From assembly GCF_018294505.1 (NCBI RefSeq), contig NC_057812.1, positions 61,574,013 to 61,638,012 on the forward strand: a DNA stretch of 64,000 nucleotides. The letters are read 5' to 3'. Shown piece after piece: positions 1 to 11,884 of the stretch. The position numbers and the translations under genes are program-made. The stretch is from Triticum aestivum (lineage: Eukaryota > Streptophyta > Magnoliopsida > Poales > Poaceae). Under the pieces are notes generated by a model. It was given only the letters and a program-made list of their open reading frames with translations. It ran no database searches and had not been told where the DNA came from. Position 1 is the first letter of the stretch; each line of letters opens with the position of its first letter.

Positions 1-848
1 ATCGAAACCTTAAGCGTGCGGACCCTACGGGTTCGAGAACAATGTAGACATGACCGAGACTCGTCTCCGGTCAATAACCAATAGCGGGACCTGGATGCCC
101 ATATTGGCTCCTACATATTCTACGAAGATCTTTATCGGTCAGACCGCATAACAACATACGTTGTTCCCTTTGTCATCGGTATGTTACTTGCCCGAGATTC
201 GATCGTCGGTATCCAATACCTAGTTCAATCTCGTTACCGGCAAGTCTCTTTACTCGTTCTGTAATACATCATCCCGCAACTAACTCATTAGTTGCAATGC
301 TTGCAAGGCTTAAGTGATGTGCATTACCGAGAGGGCCCAGAGATACCTCTCCGACAATCGGAGTGACAAATCCTAATCTTGAAATACGCCAACTCAACAT
401 GTACCTTTGGAGACACCTGTAGAGCTCCTTTATAATCACCCAGTTACGTTGTGACGTTTGGTAGCACACAAAGTGTTCCTCCGGCAAACGGGAGTTGCAT
501 AATCTCATAGTCATAGGAACATGTATAAGTCATGAAGAAAGCAATAGCAACATACTAAACGATCGGGTGCTAAGCTAATGGAATGGGTCATGTCAATCAG
601 ATCATTCAACCAATGATGTGATCCTGTTAATCAAATGACAACTCTTTGTCCATGGTTAGGAAACATAACCATCTTTGATTAACAAGCTAGTCTAGTAGAG
701 GCATACTAGTGACACTCTATTTGTCTATGTATTCACACATGTATTATGTTTCCGGTTAATATAATTCTAGCATGAATAATAAACTTTTATCATGATATAA
801 GGAAATAAATAATAACTTTATTATTGCCTCTAGGGCATATTTACTTCA
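1..848 (-). mobile_element. Angela/BARE-type Copia LTR, partial (U3 side)
   Basis: The reverse complement of this stretch matches the first ~850 bases of the LTR seen intact at 52899-54636. It ends at 848 with the complement of the LTR start (TGAAGTAAATATGCCC). The element lies on the minus strand and the rest of the LTR and body run off the left edge, so whether this is the 5' LTR of a full element or a solo LTR cannot be told. The last 17 bases of this LTR also occur at 11868-11884, at the start of the second duplication unit, so this LTR was already here when the duplication formed. Small open frames inside it are not genes. Confidence 0.93.
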
Positions 849-1189
849 GGGGATTGGGCGGATCCGGCAACCACCGGAGCTGCGAGGTGGGAGGAGCGGA
901 GGGGGAGGGCCGGCGGCGAGGTGGGTCGGAGACTCGGAGGAGGGAGACGAGGCGATGGATGGCGGCGATTTGGGACAGATGAGGGGAATCCGGGACTCTG
1001 TTTCTCGTGCGTCTCTCTCTTCTTTTCTCTGTATTTTTTTTCATATATGTACCATGAAAGGGTCATGAACTCCAACTGTACAACGCATATCATGCAACCC
1101 TTATATACGTATCTACTAGCAATTTTGCAACATATAGCCAAACTTTTGTAGAATTTTTGTTGCTTTACAAGGGGTATCCTTGTAGTGTT
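849..1189. other. Orphan GC-rich segment between Angela LTR and truncated Gypsy LTR (unit 1)
   Basis: The segment starts right after the Angela LTR end and is GC-rich (849-1000), then AT-rich. On the minus strand it has an open, proline/arginine-rich frame that could be a 5' leader or gene fragment, but no motif, intron or start context convinces me. It matches neither the Angela LTR nor the intact Gypsy LTR at 8963-11717. An almost identical copy is at 11885-12225. Confidence 0.6.
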
Positions 1190-3515
1190 GGCATTTTTAC
1201 ATTTTTATTTATTTCTTTTAGGATTTATTTCGGTCGGCGAAATTATATTTCCTTTCTAAAAAGGAGGTTCCCGCGCCGACTGGGCCTAAGGCCCAGCCGC
1301 GCCAGGCAGCCGCCGCCGCCTTCCCTGCGAGCGCTGCTGCCGCCGACTCAGACTAGGAGTCCGAGCCGGACTCCTCTCCGCCGCCGCGTCTTGCCCCTCC
1401 TCCAAGCCGCCCCGCCCTTATATACACCGCCACCCCGCCCCCAACACCCCACCACACCACCGCCGCCCGCGCCGCGCCAAGCCGCCGCCGCCGCCGCAGC
1501 CAAGCCACTGCCGCCACCGCGCCGCCGCCTGCCGCCGCCGCCTGCTACCGCCGCCGCCGCCGCCCCGCCGGACCTCTCGCCGGAGGTAGCCGCCGCGCCC
1601 CGCCGCCAGTATTTCTAAAGACCGACCAGTTTTTTTAGAACCCTAGATCTGTTTTTTAGGATTCCCCGCTTTTTCTCGGTTCTTCTATTTGGTGGACGTT
1701 CGCCCGAACGATCTCTTTAACGAACGGTTCTTCGCCCATTAGAAACAGCCAACGAACGCTCATTCGTTAGTCTGTTCGTCAGTTTTCTTTTATCGGATTT
1801 ATTCCGCGATTTTCTCTGATCGTGATTTCTGATCCGATCTTAGTTTATGTTTTTCTTTTCGCTCGTTAGTCAGAATCTAGCGATTCAAGCGCCTGGAGTT
1901 TCATCTCGAAACCCTCTTTCCGCTTAACCAACTCAAACAAGTTTTCTCTACTGTAAAATTTGACCTAGTTTCAGATTAGTAAATGAAGCTTTCTTTCTTT
2001 CGCCGTTTGCGTTTCGTTGCTCCATTTGATTTGATTCTTTTTGCGAACCGGAGTTCTTAAGTTGAAACTTCTGGCCAACCTCTTTTGTTTGAGTTTTTCT
2101 TGTGCATCGTTGCTTGTTACTTATGTATGCTATTGTTGGCTTGCAATAGAACACCCGGAGTTCGAAGCGTGCTACTACGAGTCCCTAGGTTTCGCAGATC
2201 GTCAGCAAGGCAAGTAACACTTTGATCATATCCCTTTTATCACCCAGTTTTTATGCATTAGTCTCAATCCTCAAACATTGCATGATTAGGATGTTATTAA
2301 CTTGTGGGTTGGGAAGTAGTCGATGAGGTAGAACCTATTGCCCTGTTACATTCAAACCCTTGGGAGTTACTCTACGCGTTGCTTATATATACTATGCTAT
2401 GCTATGCTCGTAGACGTGGTTTGGGTTTGAGTGAAATCCATGACAGATGTGAGCTTGTTAATTAATGGTTCAACTTAAGGTGGCAACTTAATCAAACAAC
2501 TGGGTGGATTGAGGCACCTGGAGTACCCAGTGTTGCCTGTATTTTTTGGAAATCCCGGAGTACCCGTGTGATCTTCCTATGGACCGCCACCCAGGCTCAA
2601 AGGGAACTGAGATGATTCATGCTAGAAACTTCCGTGTGCAGCCACAAGCTATTATGGGCTCTAGCATAGTTGAGTAAGTTACGTGAAGCTCTTGAAGAGG
2701 CAGATCAGCAGGTAGTGGGATGTAGGTTTGGTATGGTCTGTCCAGAGTAGAGAGTTAATGTTTCTGAAAGACTGTGTCTCGGTCATCCGTTTCTCAAACA
2801 CCCTGTAGTGCGAGAAATCAAATGGAGGCGATCGAGTCTTGTGGGGAAAAGTGCGCAAACCTCTGCAGAGTGTACAATCTAATCATGGTTAGCCGTGTCC
2901 CCGGTTATGGACAATTCTTGAGTATCTAGTACTTGGGTTATCACATGTATCTCATCATGTTTAATTAATATTGTTGGGTTGTTAATCACTTTAATTGGGA
3001 TTGAGTTGGAGGAACCTTCTCAATGATGTTTCAACTACCATGATAGTTAAATAAAATCTATTCCTTTGTTGTAGGGAAAAATTGGCTTTTCGCAAAACTG
3101 TAACCATAGAGCTTTCCACCAGCCAAATATGCATGTAGTGATAGCATTATTCTGTTCTTGCTCTACTGTGTTACATTGCCAGCATATTCCATGTGTTGAC
3201 CCGTTTTCGGGCTGCAACGTATTATGTTGTAGACTTTTCAGACGAGGAGTAAGGTTCGTTAGGTCGTTGCCGTGCAGCTCAGCTATGCCGTTGGAGTTGA
3301 TGGACTCACTTTATCTTCCAAGCCTTCCGCTGTTATCGTATTAGATGGCCTTAAGCCATATTATTGTAATAAGTTCTCTCTTGAGACATTCGATGTAATA
3401 AGTGTGTGATTGCTACTCTGTTATAAATCCTTCGAGTACTGTGTTTGTCACCATTACCGATCCAGGGATGACACTGAAGCACAGAGACTTGACCATCTGA
3501 GGTCGGGTCGCTACA
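1190..3515 (+). repeat. 5' LTR of Gypsy copy 1, 5'-truncated
   Basis: Homologous to 9390-11717 of the 3' LTR and ending in CTACA just before the primer site. Homology begins near 1190, so the TG terminus and ~430 bases of U3 are missing. It holds a TATATA motif at 1419-1424 and then a CCG-rich leader (about 1430-1615) whose open frame is low-complexity proline/alanine and not a gene. Its 5' half matches the 5' LTR of copy 2 best; its 3' half matches the 3' LTR of its own unit best. Confidence 0.92.
1419..1424 (+). promoter_or_regulatory. TATA box of Gypsy LTR
   Basis: TATATA lies directly upstream of the CCG-rich leader and recurs at the same place in the 3' LTR (9624-9629) and in copy 2. 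Position and conservation fit the retroelement core promoter. Transcription itself is inferred. Confidence 0.6.
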
Positions 3516-3518
3516 AGA

Positions 3519-3530
3519 TGGTATCAGAGC
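3519..3530 (+). other. Primer binding site (initiator Met-tRNA)
   Basis: TGGTATCAGAGC begins 3 bases after the LTR end. This is the standard plant LTR-retrotransposon primer site, complementary to the 3' end of initiator methionine tRNA. Confidence 0.95.
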
Positions 3531-3631
3531 ACACGCTGAGTGTAGGACACGACCACTAAGATAAACCCTAGGTCACACTTCTCTTCTCATTTCTGACTTC
3601 TCTCCATTTTCTACTCTTTAGGTTGGCGGAG

Positions 3632-4360
3632 ATGAAGAACAAGTTTGCACAACCGGATGAAGACACCTCTTTTGGACGTCACTTGAAGGAAGTCACTAGG
3701 TACCTGAACATTGGAATACCAAGTTTCACCGGGACGTACAACGCCACTTTACCTGAAGAGGAGCGCTGGAGGATACAAGTACAAGTTCCAGGAAGGATGT
3801 TCTCGCCAACTTCTAAACCCATAGAGTTTTCTTTCGAAGCACCCACCTGGAGTCTAGGCAAGAGCATGGCAGCCCACATTACCATTGGACGCATTGGAGA
3901 AGTTTACAACAGGGAACTTAAGGACACTATTTACCAAATATGTGGGCGCCGAGACGAGCAATGGGAAGTAATCAACACCAGGAAGGATAGATCCATTGCA
4001 GCTTTCATCCAGGAGTTAAACCAGCACATCCGACGTCAGGAAAACCAGATGTGCGCGGACATGATGGACTTGAAGAAGGCGAAGACTAGGATCATCGAGC
4101 TGGAGGAAGAACTCAAGTTTACACGCGATGGATATGAGGAGGAAATCAAGACACTACTGGAGAAGAATGATGACCTAGTCAAGAAGATTGGAGTATTCAT
4201 GGGAGGACCAGCACCAATAGAAGAAGAAGAAGAACCCAAGGAGATACGCCCTGAGGACTACATCATCATCGACGACACCGATTCCGATCCTAGTGATGAT
4301 GACTATGAAGACGAAGCTGGAGCAGACATCATGGAGTCTTCCACCGATCAAAATTTCTAG
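3632..4360 (+). pseudogene. Extra ORF upstream of gag (aORF), start codon altered
   Basis: Open frame of about 240 codons between primer site and gag, with no resemblance to gag, pol or env that I recognise. In copy 2 the frame starts with ATG at 14656; here that codon is TTG (3623), and the next in-frame ATG is at 3632. The protein has an N-terminal globular part (about residues 1-110), a charged helical segment likely to form a coiled coil (about 125-190, rich in E, K, L), then a glutamate run and an Asp/Glu-rich tail (about 195-240). Extra ORFs before gag are known in some plant Gypsy groups, mostly without assigned function. An alternative is an N-terminal gag extension, but a stop and ~190 bp separate it from gag. 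Function unknown. Confidence 0.75.
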
Positions 4361-4554
4361 ATGACTACCATATATCACTAGTATTCCCCCATGTATTTAG
4401 TAGTAGTTGAGCACTTGTGCGATAGTTCTAGATCGTTTGTATGCCCTTGCTTGCTTGATTGAGTGAAATGATTGTGTTTGTCTCATGTGCATATGGGTAG
4501 TGTTTTCTCATTAGACCCCTTCTCTATTCTAATCTCTTCCATCTAAACCCTCAG

Positions 4555-5952
4555 ATGCCTCCGAGACGTGACACCGGTTTTGCCTTCCCACCGGAGCTCA
4601 CCCAGTTGATCCAACAGCAGAATACCTTGATGCAATTGCTAGTTCAGAATCAGGGCAACAACAACAACAACAACAACCCGCCGCCCGTGGACAACCTAGC
4701 CCGTTTTCTAAGGTTACAGCCGCCAGTGTTTTCCAGTAGCACCGAGCCCATAGTTGCGGACGATTGGCTACGCCGTATTGGAAGGGAGTTGACCACCGCA
4801 GGTTGCACAGATGCTGAGAGAGTGCGCTTTGCCGCACATCAATTGGATGGACCAGCAGCCTCATGGTGGGAGAATTACACAGCCACTTTTCCTATAGCCA
4901 ATGTCACTTGGGACCAGTTTCAGCAAGCTTTCCGCACAGCCCATGTCTCCACTGGAGCTATGCAAATGAAGAAGCGGGAGTTCCGCAACTTACGCCAGGG
5001 GAACCGTACTGTGGCTCAGTACATGGATGAGTTTAGCAAGTTATCTCGCTACGCCCCTGATGATGTGGCCACAGATGCAGCGAAGCAGGAGAAGTTTATG
5101 GAAGGGCTGAATGATGAGATGAGTATGCAGTTGATGGTAGCAACCTTCAACAACTACCAGGAGTTGGTAGATAAGGCTCTTATGATTGAAGGGAAGCAGC
5201 AGCAGATTGAGAGCCGCAAGAGAAAGTATGGACAAGGGAATTATAACTCAGGAGCTCCGCAGAAGCCTCGCCTAACCCCGAACTCGGGAGGACTTGTTCA
5301 TAATCATGGGGGTCACAACCACACTGGAGGAGGATCGCATAACCACAATGGATCTAAGAATGGGAATGGGAACGGAACCAACAATAATCATAACCGCCCC
5401 AACCCAGCCACACCCGCCAAAAGGGACTTAAGTCATGTTACTTGTTTCAAGTGCGGGAAGACTGGACACTACGCCACGGAGTGCCCTGAAGGAAAGAATG
5501 GAAATGGAAATGGGAGCGCTGGGAAGAAGCCAAATCCATTCAACAAAGGACAAGTGAACCACGTTAACGTGGAGGAGGTTGAAGAGCAGCCGGACGCGGT
5601 AATAGGTAAGTTTTTGGTTAAGTCATTTACCGCTCTTGTTCTTTTCGATACTGGTGCATCGCATTCATACATATCAAGGGGATTCGTGGATAAGTTTAAA
5701 CTACCAACCCAAACCCTTAGGACCCCTCTTTTAGTGAGTTCACCCGGAGCAGAGTATATGGCTAGCCGATGGTGTGACCAGATACCCTTAACCATTGGTA
5801 CACATGTTTTTCCGTCCGACCTAATTATCTTGGAGTCACAAGGATTGGATGTGATATTGGGTATGGACTGGATGTCAAAGTTTGGAGGAAGCATTGACTG
5901 TGCTAGTAAGTCGATTTACCTCACCACTCCGGAAGGAAAAAGGATTAAGTAA
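4555..5952 (+). pseudogene. gag-pro: Gypsy gag and aspartic protease (copy 1)
   Basis: 465 codons from a clear ATG. Residues ~60-225 match the retrotransposon gag domain (capsid; forms the virus-like particle in the cytoplasm). A CCHC zinc knuckle ([14 protein letters not shown]) lies at about residue 296 after an Asn/Gly/His-rich linker, and the protease active site DTGAS at about residue 365. The frame ends with TAA at 5950-5952, where copy 2 has a tyrosine codon, so this is a private nonsense change separating protease from RT in an element that normally makes one polyprotein. N-terminal poly-Asn/Gln tracts are encoded by AAC repeats. Proteolytic maturation of Gag-Pol would be its role if intact. 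Confidence 0.93.
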
Positions 5953-7140
5953 GTATCTAGGCATGTGCCTAGGAGGAGTCAAGTGAATGCCCTTACGGGA
6001 GTTGTTCAGGAGGAAGTGCCTGTAGTGAAGGATTACCCGGATGTTTTTCCAGAGGAGTTACCAGGCATGCCACCGGATAGAGACATTGAGTTTTTGATAG
6101 AGCTATTGCCAGGTACAGGACCAATATCCAAGAGACCCTATCGGATGCCCGCAAATGATCTAGAAGAAATTAAGAAACAGATCAAGGAGTTATTGGAGAA
6201 AGGATACATCCGAGGAAGTTCATCACCTTGGGGAGCCCCAGTACTTTTGGTTGATAAGAAGGATAAATCCCTGAGGATGGTTGTTGATTATCGAGCATTA
6301 AATGAAGTGACGATTAAGAACAAGTACCCACTGCCGATGATCAACGATCTGTTTGATCAGTTGCAAGGAGCTAAAGTGTTTTCGAAGATCGATTTGCGAT
6401 CGGGGTATCATCAGTTGAAGATACGAGAGAAGGACATACCGAAGACAGCATTCACAACACGATATGGATTATACGAGTACACGGTCATGTCATTTGGACT
6501 GACTAACGCCCCTGCCTATTTCATGAGCATGATGAACAAGGTGTTCATGGAGTATTTGGACAAGTTTGTTGTGGTGTTTATTGATGATATTATGGTATAC
6601 TCGAAGAACGAGGAGGAGCACAAGGAGCATTTGCGCTTAGTTCTCGAGAAACTCAGGGAACACCAGTTGTATGCTAAGTTTAGCAAATGCGAATTTTGGT
6701 TGAAGGAAGTCGGGTTCCTTGGACATGTTATATCGGGAGAAGGTATAGCAGTAGACCCCAGCAAAATTCAGTCAGTCACTGAATGGTTGGCACCCACTTC
6801 AGTTAGCGAGATCCGCAGTTTTCTTGGACTCGCAGGATACTACCGGAGATTCATCGAGAATTTTTCCAAGATTGCAAAGCCAATGACTGAACTGTTGAAG
6901 AAGGATACTAAGTTTAAATGGACAGAAGATTGCGAGGCAAGTTTCCAGGAATTGAAGAAACGCTTGACTACAGCGCCAGTGCTAACACTGCCAGATATAC
7001 ATAAGGAGTTCCAAGTGTACTGCGATGCCTCACGCTTAGGACTTGGATGTGTGCTTATGCAGGATGGGAGAGTTGTTTCGTATGCCTCACGACAACTGAA
7101 ACCTCATGAGTTAAACTATGCCACGCATGATTTGGAGTAG
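5953..7140 (+). pseudogene. pol: Gypsy reverse transcriptase and RNaseH N-part (copy 1)
   Basis: Same frame as gag after the TAA. It shows the RT entry region, the [11 protein letters not shown] and [11 protein letters not shown] blocks, and the catalytic FIDDIMVYS motif near 6580 (family form of YxDD), followed by the RNaseH start ([15 protein letters not shown]; first catalytic Asp near 7024). The frame closes with TAG at 7138-7140, where one base appears lost; the RNaseH sequence continues in another frame from about 7141. The same loss is in copy 2 at 18169, so it predates the duplication or belonged to the inserted element. Enzymatic role, by family: copy element RNA to cDNA and degrade the RNA strand. 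Confidence 0.93.
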
Positions 7141-8950
7141 CAGCCGTAGTACATGCATTGAAGACCTGGAGACATTACCTTATTGGAAACCGTTGTGATG
7201 TGTACACGGACCATAAGAGTTTGAAGTACATTTTCACCCAGAAGGAGCTGAACCTTCGACAGAGGAGATGGTTGGAACTTATAAAGGATTATGACATGAA
7301 GCTACACTATCATCCAGGAAAGGCCAATGTCGTAGCAGACGCTTTGAGCCGGAAGAGTTATGCTAATATCCTTGAAAGCAAGGGACTGCCGAAGGAATTA
7401 GCAGAGGACATCATGGAACTTCGATTGGAGATTGTTCCTAGAGGATTTATTGCAACAATGGAGGTCCAGTCGACATTGCTGGACAAAATTCGGGAAGCTC
7501 AGAAGGATGACAAAGAGATTGCCGAGATAAAGGAGAAGATGGGCAAAGGAAAGGCCAAAGGTTTTCGTGAGGATGAGCATGATACCCTATGGTTTGAGGA
7601 CCGAGTTTATGTGCCCAATAACCAGGAGATCAGGAAGTTAATACTTCACGAGGCCCATGACTCACCCTACTCGATACACCCCGGAAACACCAAAATGTAT
7701 CTGGATTTGAAGGAACGTTTCTGGTGGACCGGTATGAAGAAGGATATTGCCGAGTATGTCGCCGTATGTGATGTATGTCAGCGTGTGAAGGCAGAACATC
7801 AGAAGCCAGCAGGACTGTTACAGCCTATGCGATACCCGAATGGAAGTGGGATAAACTGGGCATGGACTTTATCACCGGATTGCCCAGGACCAAAGCAGGA
7901 TATGATTCCATATGGGTAGTAGTTGATCGCTTGACCAAAGTAGCTCACTTCATCCCAGTGAAAACCACCTATACAAGTGCAAAGTTGGCCAAGATATATA
8001 TGTCCAGGATAGTATGTCTGCATGGAGTTCCGAGGACCATCGTATCAGATCGAGGAACACAGTTTACCTCAAAGTTTTGGCACCAGTTGCACCAGACTTT
8101 GGGAACGAGATTGGAGTTTAGTACAACATTTCACCCGCAGACGGATGGACAAACAGAGAGAGTCAACCAAATTTTGGAGGACATGTTGAGAGCCTGTGCG
8201 CTAGATTATGGATCTAGTTGGGATGACAATTTGCCATACGCAGAGTTTTCATACAACAATAGCTATCAAGCCAGTTTGAAGATGGCCCCATTTGAAGCCC
8301 TGTATGGACGAAGGTGCAGAACACCGTTGATGTGGGACGAGGTAGGAGACCGACAGTTGTTTGGACCAGACTTGATCAAGGAGTCTGAGGAGAAGGTTAA
8401 ATTGATTCGTGACAGACTGAAGATTGCTCAGTCCAGGCAGAAGAGTTATGCAGACTCAAAACGCAAGGAGGTAACCTATGAAATTGGAGATCGAGCATAT
8501 CTGCGAGTATCACCCTTGCGAGGAGTGAAACGTTTTGGAGTTAAGGGAAAGTTAGCCCCGAGATTTGTAGGACCGTATCGTATTTTGGAACGGATGGGAG
8601 AAGTTGCCTACAAGTTGGAGTTACCCGAGGGATTGTCAGGAGTTCATGACGTGTTTCACGTTTCACAGCTGAAGAAGTGTCATGCTGAGATGGCAGATGT
8701 ACCGCTAAGAGATACAGTACCCCTGGAGGCGATTCAGTTGGACAGTGATTTGACTTATGAGGAGAAACCAGTTAAGATTCTTGAGTTTGCCAGCAGAGTC
8801 ACCCGCAGTAAGGTTATCAAGTTTTGTAAAGTTCAGTGGAGCCACCATACCGAGGATGAAGCCACCTGGGAACGGGAGGATGATCTTCGCAAAGACCACC
8901 CACACCTATTTTCTAGCCAACCCGAATCTCGAGGGCGAGATTCATCTTAA
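7141..8950 (+). pseudogene. pol: Gypsy RNaseH end, integrase and chromodomain-like tail (copy 1)
   Basis: RNaseH ends with [16 protein letters not shown], then the integrase HHCC zinc finger (H near 7654 and 7677, CDVC near 7765), the DDE core (D in DFITGLP near 7864, D in SDRGTQF near 8050, E in the QILED segment near 8177) and a basic C-terminal region. The last ~55 codons (LTYEEKPVKILEF to the terminal stop near 8950) contain a chromodomain-like WSHHTEDEATWE segment, which in chromoviruses binds modified histones and steers insertion to heterochromatin. A one-base loss near 7829, absent from copy 2, splits the frame between HHCC and core. The frame ends just before the PPT, as expected. 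Confidence 0.92.
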
Positions 8951-8962
8951 GGGGGGTAGGTT
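8948..8962 (+). other. Polypurine tract of Gypsy copy 1
   Basis: AAGGGGGGTAGG lies immediately before the TG of the 3' LTR. It is the expected plus-strand priming site and fixes the LTR start. Confidence 0.9.
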
Positions 8963-11717
8963 TGTAACATCCCAAATTTTCAATTTGGAATGTTATACAT
9001 AGTCATCCATGCATATCATATTTTATTCGCATTTCGTCTCGCGATCCTCGAAATCCTAAGCAACTCAAGGACCCTCGGAGAGAGTTGGGGATTTCCCGGT
9101 TTTCAAATTTGATCTCTATCAAATCTTGAAACGAGGATTTTTGGTTTTAATTATTTTCTCTCCAAAAATATTTCACACTAAAAATATATGAGAGGAGATA
9201 ATATGACTTCTCCAAGATAATTGAAATATTGGAGGAAAAATATTAAAACCAAATAATTGTTTTATTTGGATTTTATTGCAATTTTGTTTGCATTAGAAAA
9301 ATTGCACTGTTTCCAAAATTGCATTTTAGGGCCAAGAAAATGTTCATCTCGTTCTAAATATTTTCTTTAGACGGCGAAAATTTATTTTGGTATTTTTAGA
9401 TTTTTATTCATTTCTTTTAGGATTTATTTCGGTCGGCGAAATTATTTTTTTTTTTAAAAAAAGAGGTTCCCGCGCCGACTGGGCCTAAGGCCCCAGCCGC
9501 GCCAGGCCGCCGCCGCCGCCTTCCCCGCGAGCGCCGCCGCCGCCGACTCGGACTAGGAGTCCGAGCCGGACTCCTCTCCGCCGCCGCGTCTTGCCCCTCC
9601 TCCAAGCCGCCCCGCCCCGCCCTTATATACGCCGCCACCCCGCCCCCAACACCCCACCACACCACCGCCGCCCGCGCCGCGCCAAGCCGCCGCCACCGCC
9701 GCCGCCTGCCGCTGCCGCCGCCGCAGTCCGCGCCGCTGCCGATGCCGCCGCCCCCTAAGACGCCGCCCCGCTGGACCTCTCGCCGGAGGTAGCCGCCCGC
9801 ACCCCGCCGCCGGTTTTTTTAAAGACCGACCAGTTTTTTTAGAACCCTAGATCCATTTTTTTAGGATTCGCCGGTTTTTCTCGGTTCTTCTATTTGGCGG
9901 ACGTTCGCCCGAACGATCGTTTTAACGAACGGTTCTTCGCCCGTTAGAAATAGCCAATGAACGCTCGTTCGTTAGTCTGTTCGTCAGTTTTCTTTTATCG
10001 GATTTATTCTGCGATTTTCTCTGATCGCGATTTCTGATCCGATCTTAGTTTCTGTTTTTCTTTTCGCTCGTTAGTCGGAATCAGGCGATTCAAGTGCCTG
10101 GAGTTTCGTCTCGAAACCCTCTTTCCGCTTAACCAACTCAAACAAGTTTTCTCTACTGTAAAATTTGACGTAGTTTCAGATTAGTAAGCGAAGCTTTCTT
10201 TCTTTCGCCGTTTGAGTTTCGTTGCTCCATTTGATTTGATTCTTTTTGCGAACCGGAGTTCTTAAGTTGAAACTTCTGGTCAACCTCTTTTGTTTGAGTT
10301 TTGCTTGTGCATCGTTGCTTGTTACTTATGTATGCTATTGTTTGCTTGCGATAGAACACCCGGAGTGCGAAGCGTGCTACTACGAGTCCCTAGGTTTCGC
10401 AGATCGTCAGCAAGGCAAGTAACACTTTGATCATATCCCTTTATCACCCAGTTTTTATGCATTAGTCTCAATCCTCAAACATTGCATGATTAGGATGTAT
10501 TAACTTGTGGGTTGGGAAGTAGTCGATGAGGTAGAACCTATTGCCCTGTTACATTCAAACCCTTGGGAGTTACTCTACGCGTTGCTTATATATACTATGC
10601 TATGCTATGCTCGTAGACGTGGTTTGGGTTGAGTGAAATCCATGACAGATGTGAGCTTGTTAATTAATGGTTCAACTTAAGGTGGCAACTTAATCAAACA
10701 TCTGGGTGGATTGAGGCACCTGGAGTACCCAGTGTTGCCTGTATTTTTTGGAAATCCCGGAGTACCCGTGTGATCTTCCTATGGACCGCCACCCAGGCTC
10801 AAAGGGAACTGAGATGATTCATGCTAGAAACTTCCGTGTGCAGCCACAAGCTATTATGGGCTCTAGCATAGTTGAGTAAGTTACGTGAAGCTCTTGAAGA
10901 GGCAGATCAGCAGGTAGTGGGATGTAGGTTTGGTATGGTCTGTCCGGAGTAGAGAGTTAATGTTTCTGAAAGACTGTGTCTCGGTCATCCGTTTCTCAAA
11001 CACCATGTAGTGCGAGAAATCAAACGGAGGCGATCGAGTCTTGTGGGGAAAAGTGCGCAAACCTCTGCAGAGTGTACAAACTAATCATGGTTAGCCGTGT
11101 CCCCGGTTATGGACAATTCTTGAGTATCTAGTACTTGGGTTATCACATGTATCTCATCACTCTTAATTAATATTGTTGGGTTGTTAATCACTTTAATTGG
11201 GATTGAGTTGGAGGAACCTTCTCAATGATGTTTCAACTACCATGATAGTTAAATAAAATCTATTCCTTTGTTGTAGGGAAAAATTGGCTTTTCGCAAAAC
11301 TGTAACCATAGAGCTTTCCACCAGCCAAATATGCATGTAGTGATAGCATTATTCTGTTCTTGCTCTACTGTGTTACATTGCCAGCATATTCCATGTGCTG
11401 ACCCGTTTTCGGGCTGCAACGTATTATGTTGCAGACTTTTCAGACGAGGAGTAAGGTTCGTTAGGTCGTTGCCGTGCAGCTCAGCTATGCCGTTGGAGTT
11501 GATGGACTCACTTTATCTTCCAAGCCTTCCGCTGTTATCGTATTAGATGGCCTTAAGCCATATTATTGTAATAAGTTCTCTCTTGAGACATTCGATGTAA
11601 TAAGTGTGTGATTGCTACTCTGTTATAAATCCTTCGAGTACTGTGTGTGTCAGCATTACCGATCCAGGGATGACACTGAAGCACAGAGAGTTGACCATCT
11701 GAGGTCGGGTCGCTACA
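8963..11717 (+). repeat. 3' LTR of Gypsy copy 1, complete (2755 bp)
   Basis: Starts TGTAACATCCC after the PPT and ends GTCGCTACA, with TG..CA termini. It is the only full-length LTR of this family in the window. It has a TATATA at 9624-9629, a CCG-rich leader at ~9640-9800 and several short open frames without gene character. Confidence 0.95.
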
Positions 11718-11867
11718 ACCGTTTGGAAGACTTGGGGAAAGTTTTGTTGAACTTGCTGTAAAAAACAGTAACTTTAGCGCTCACGAGAACTGCTGTCATT
11801 TTTATTTGAAGAGTTCTATTTAGTTAATTCTTTTTGCAGATGATTAATAGATAAATTCCTCACGTCC
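11718..11867. other. Original right flank of the Gypsy insertion (unit 1 copy)
   Basis: 150 bp of AT-rich sequence, no gene seen, following the 3' LTR. It is repeated almost exactly at 22306-22455 after the 3' LTR of copy 2, and is therefore flanking DNA carried along in the duplication. Confidence 0.85.
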
Positions 11868-11884
11868 AGGGCATATTTACTTCA

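Larger units (their letters stand above)
1190..11717 (+). mobile_element. Tekay/Del-like Gypsy chromovirus, copy 1 (5'-truncated LTR)
   Basis: LTR retrotransposon in the order 5' LTR, iMet-tRNA primer site, extra ORF, gag, protease, RT, RNaseH, integrase, chromodomain-like tail, PPT, 3' LTR. Integrase after RNaseH is the Gypsy order, and the C-terminal chromodomain-like segment with a single-knuckle gag points to the plant chromovirus Tekay/Del group (established family traits). The 5' LTR lacks its first ~430 bases, so no 5' target duplication remains. The coding region is broken by a stop at 5950, a frameshift near 7137 and a frameshift near 7829, so the copy is not autonomous. The family name within Triticeae is not assigned. 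Confidence 0.93.
832..11867 (+). repeat. Tandem segmental duplication, unit 1 (~11.0 kb)
   Basis: Unit 1 runs from inside the Angela LTR (832) through an orphan GC-rich segment, a complete-order Gypsy element and a 150-bp flank ending at 11867. The same order, including both non-element flanks, repeats directly from 11868 to ~22457. Sharing both flanks and the same 5'-LTR truncation shows that DNA was duplicated; two independent insertions would not give this. The unit is 11036 bp against ~10588 bp for unit 2, and a ~444-bp gap in the 3' LTR of unit 2 explains nearly all the difference. Confidence 0.93.

Noticed and set aside
1157..1618. 153-codon Ala/Pro/Arg-rich open frame (also at 12193-12657)
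   Set aside because: It lies wholly in the CCG-rich LTR leader; low-complexity sequence kept open by composition.
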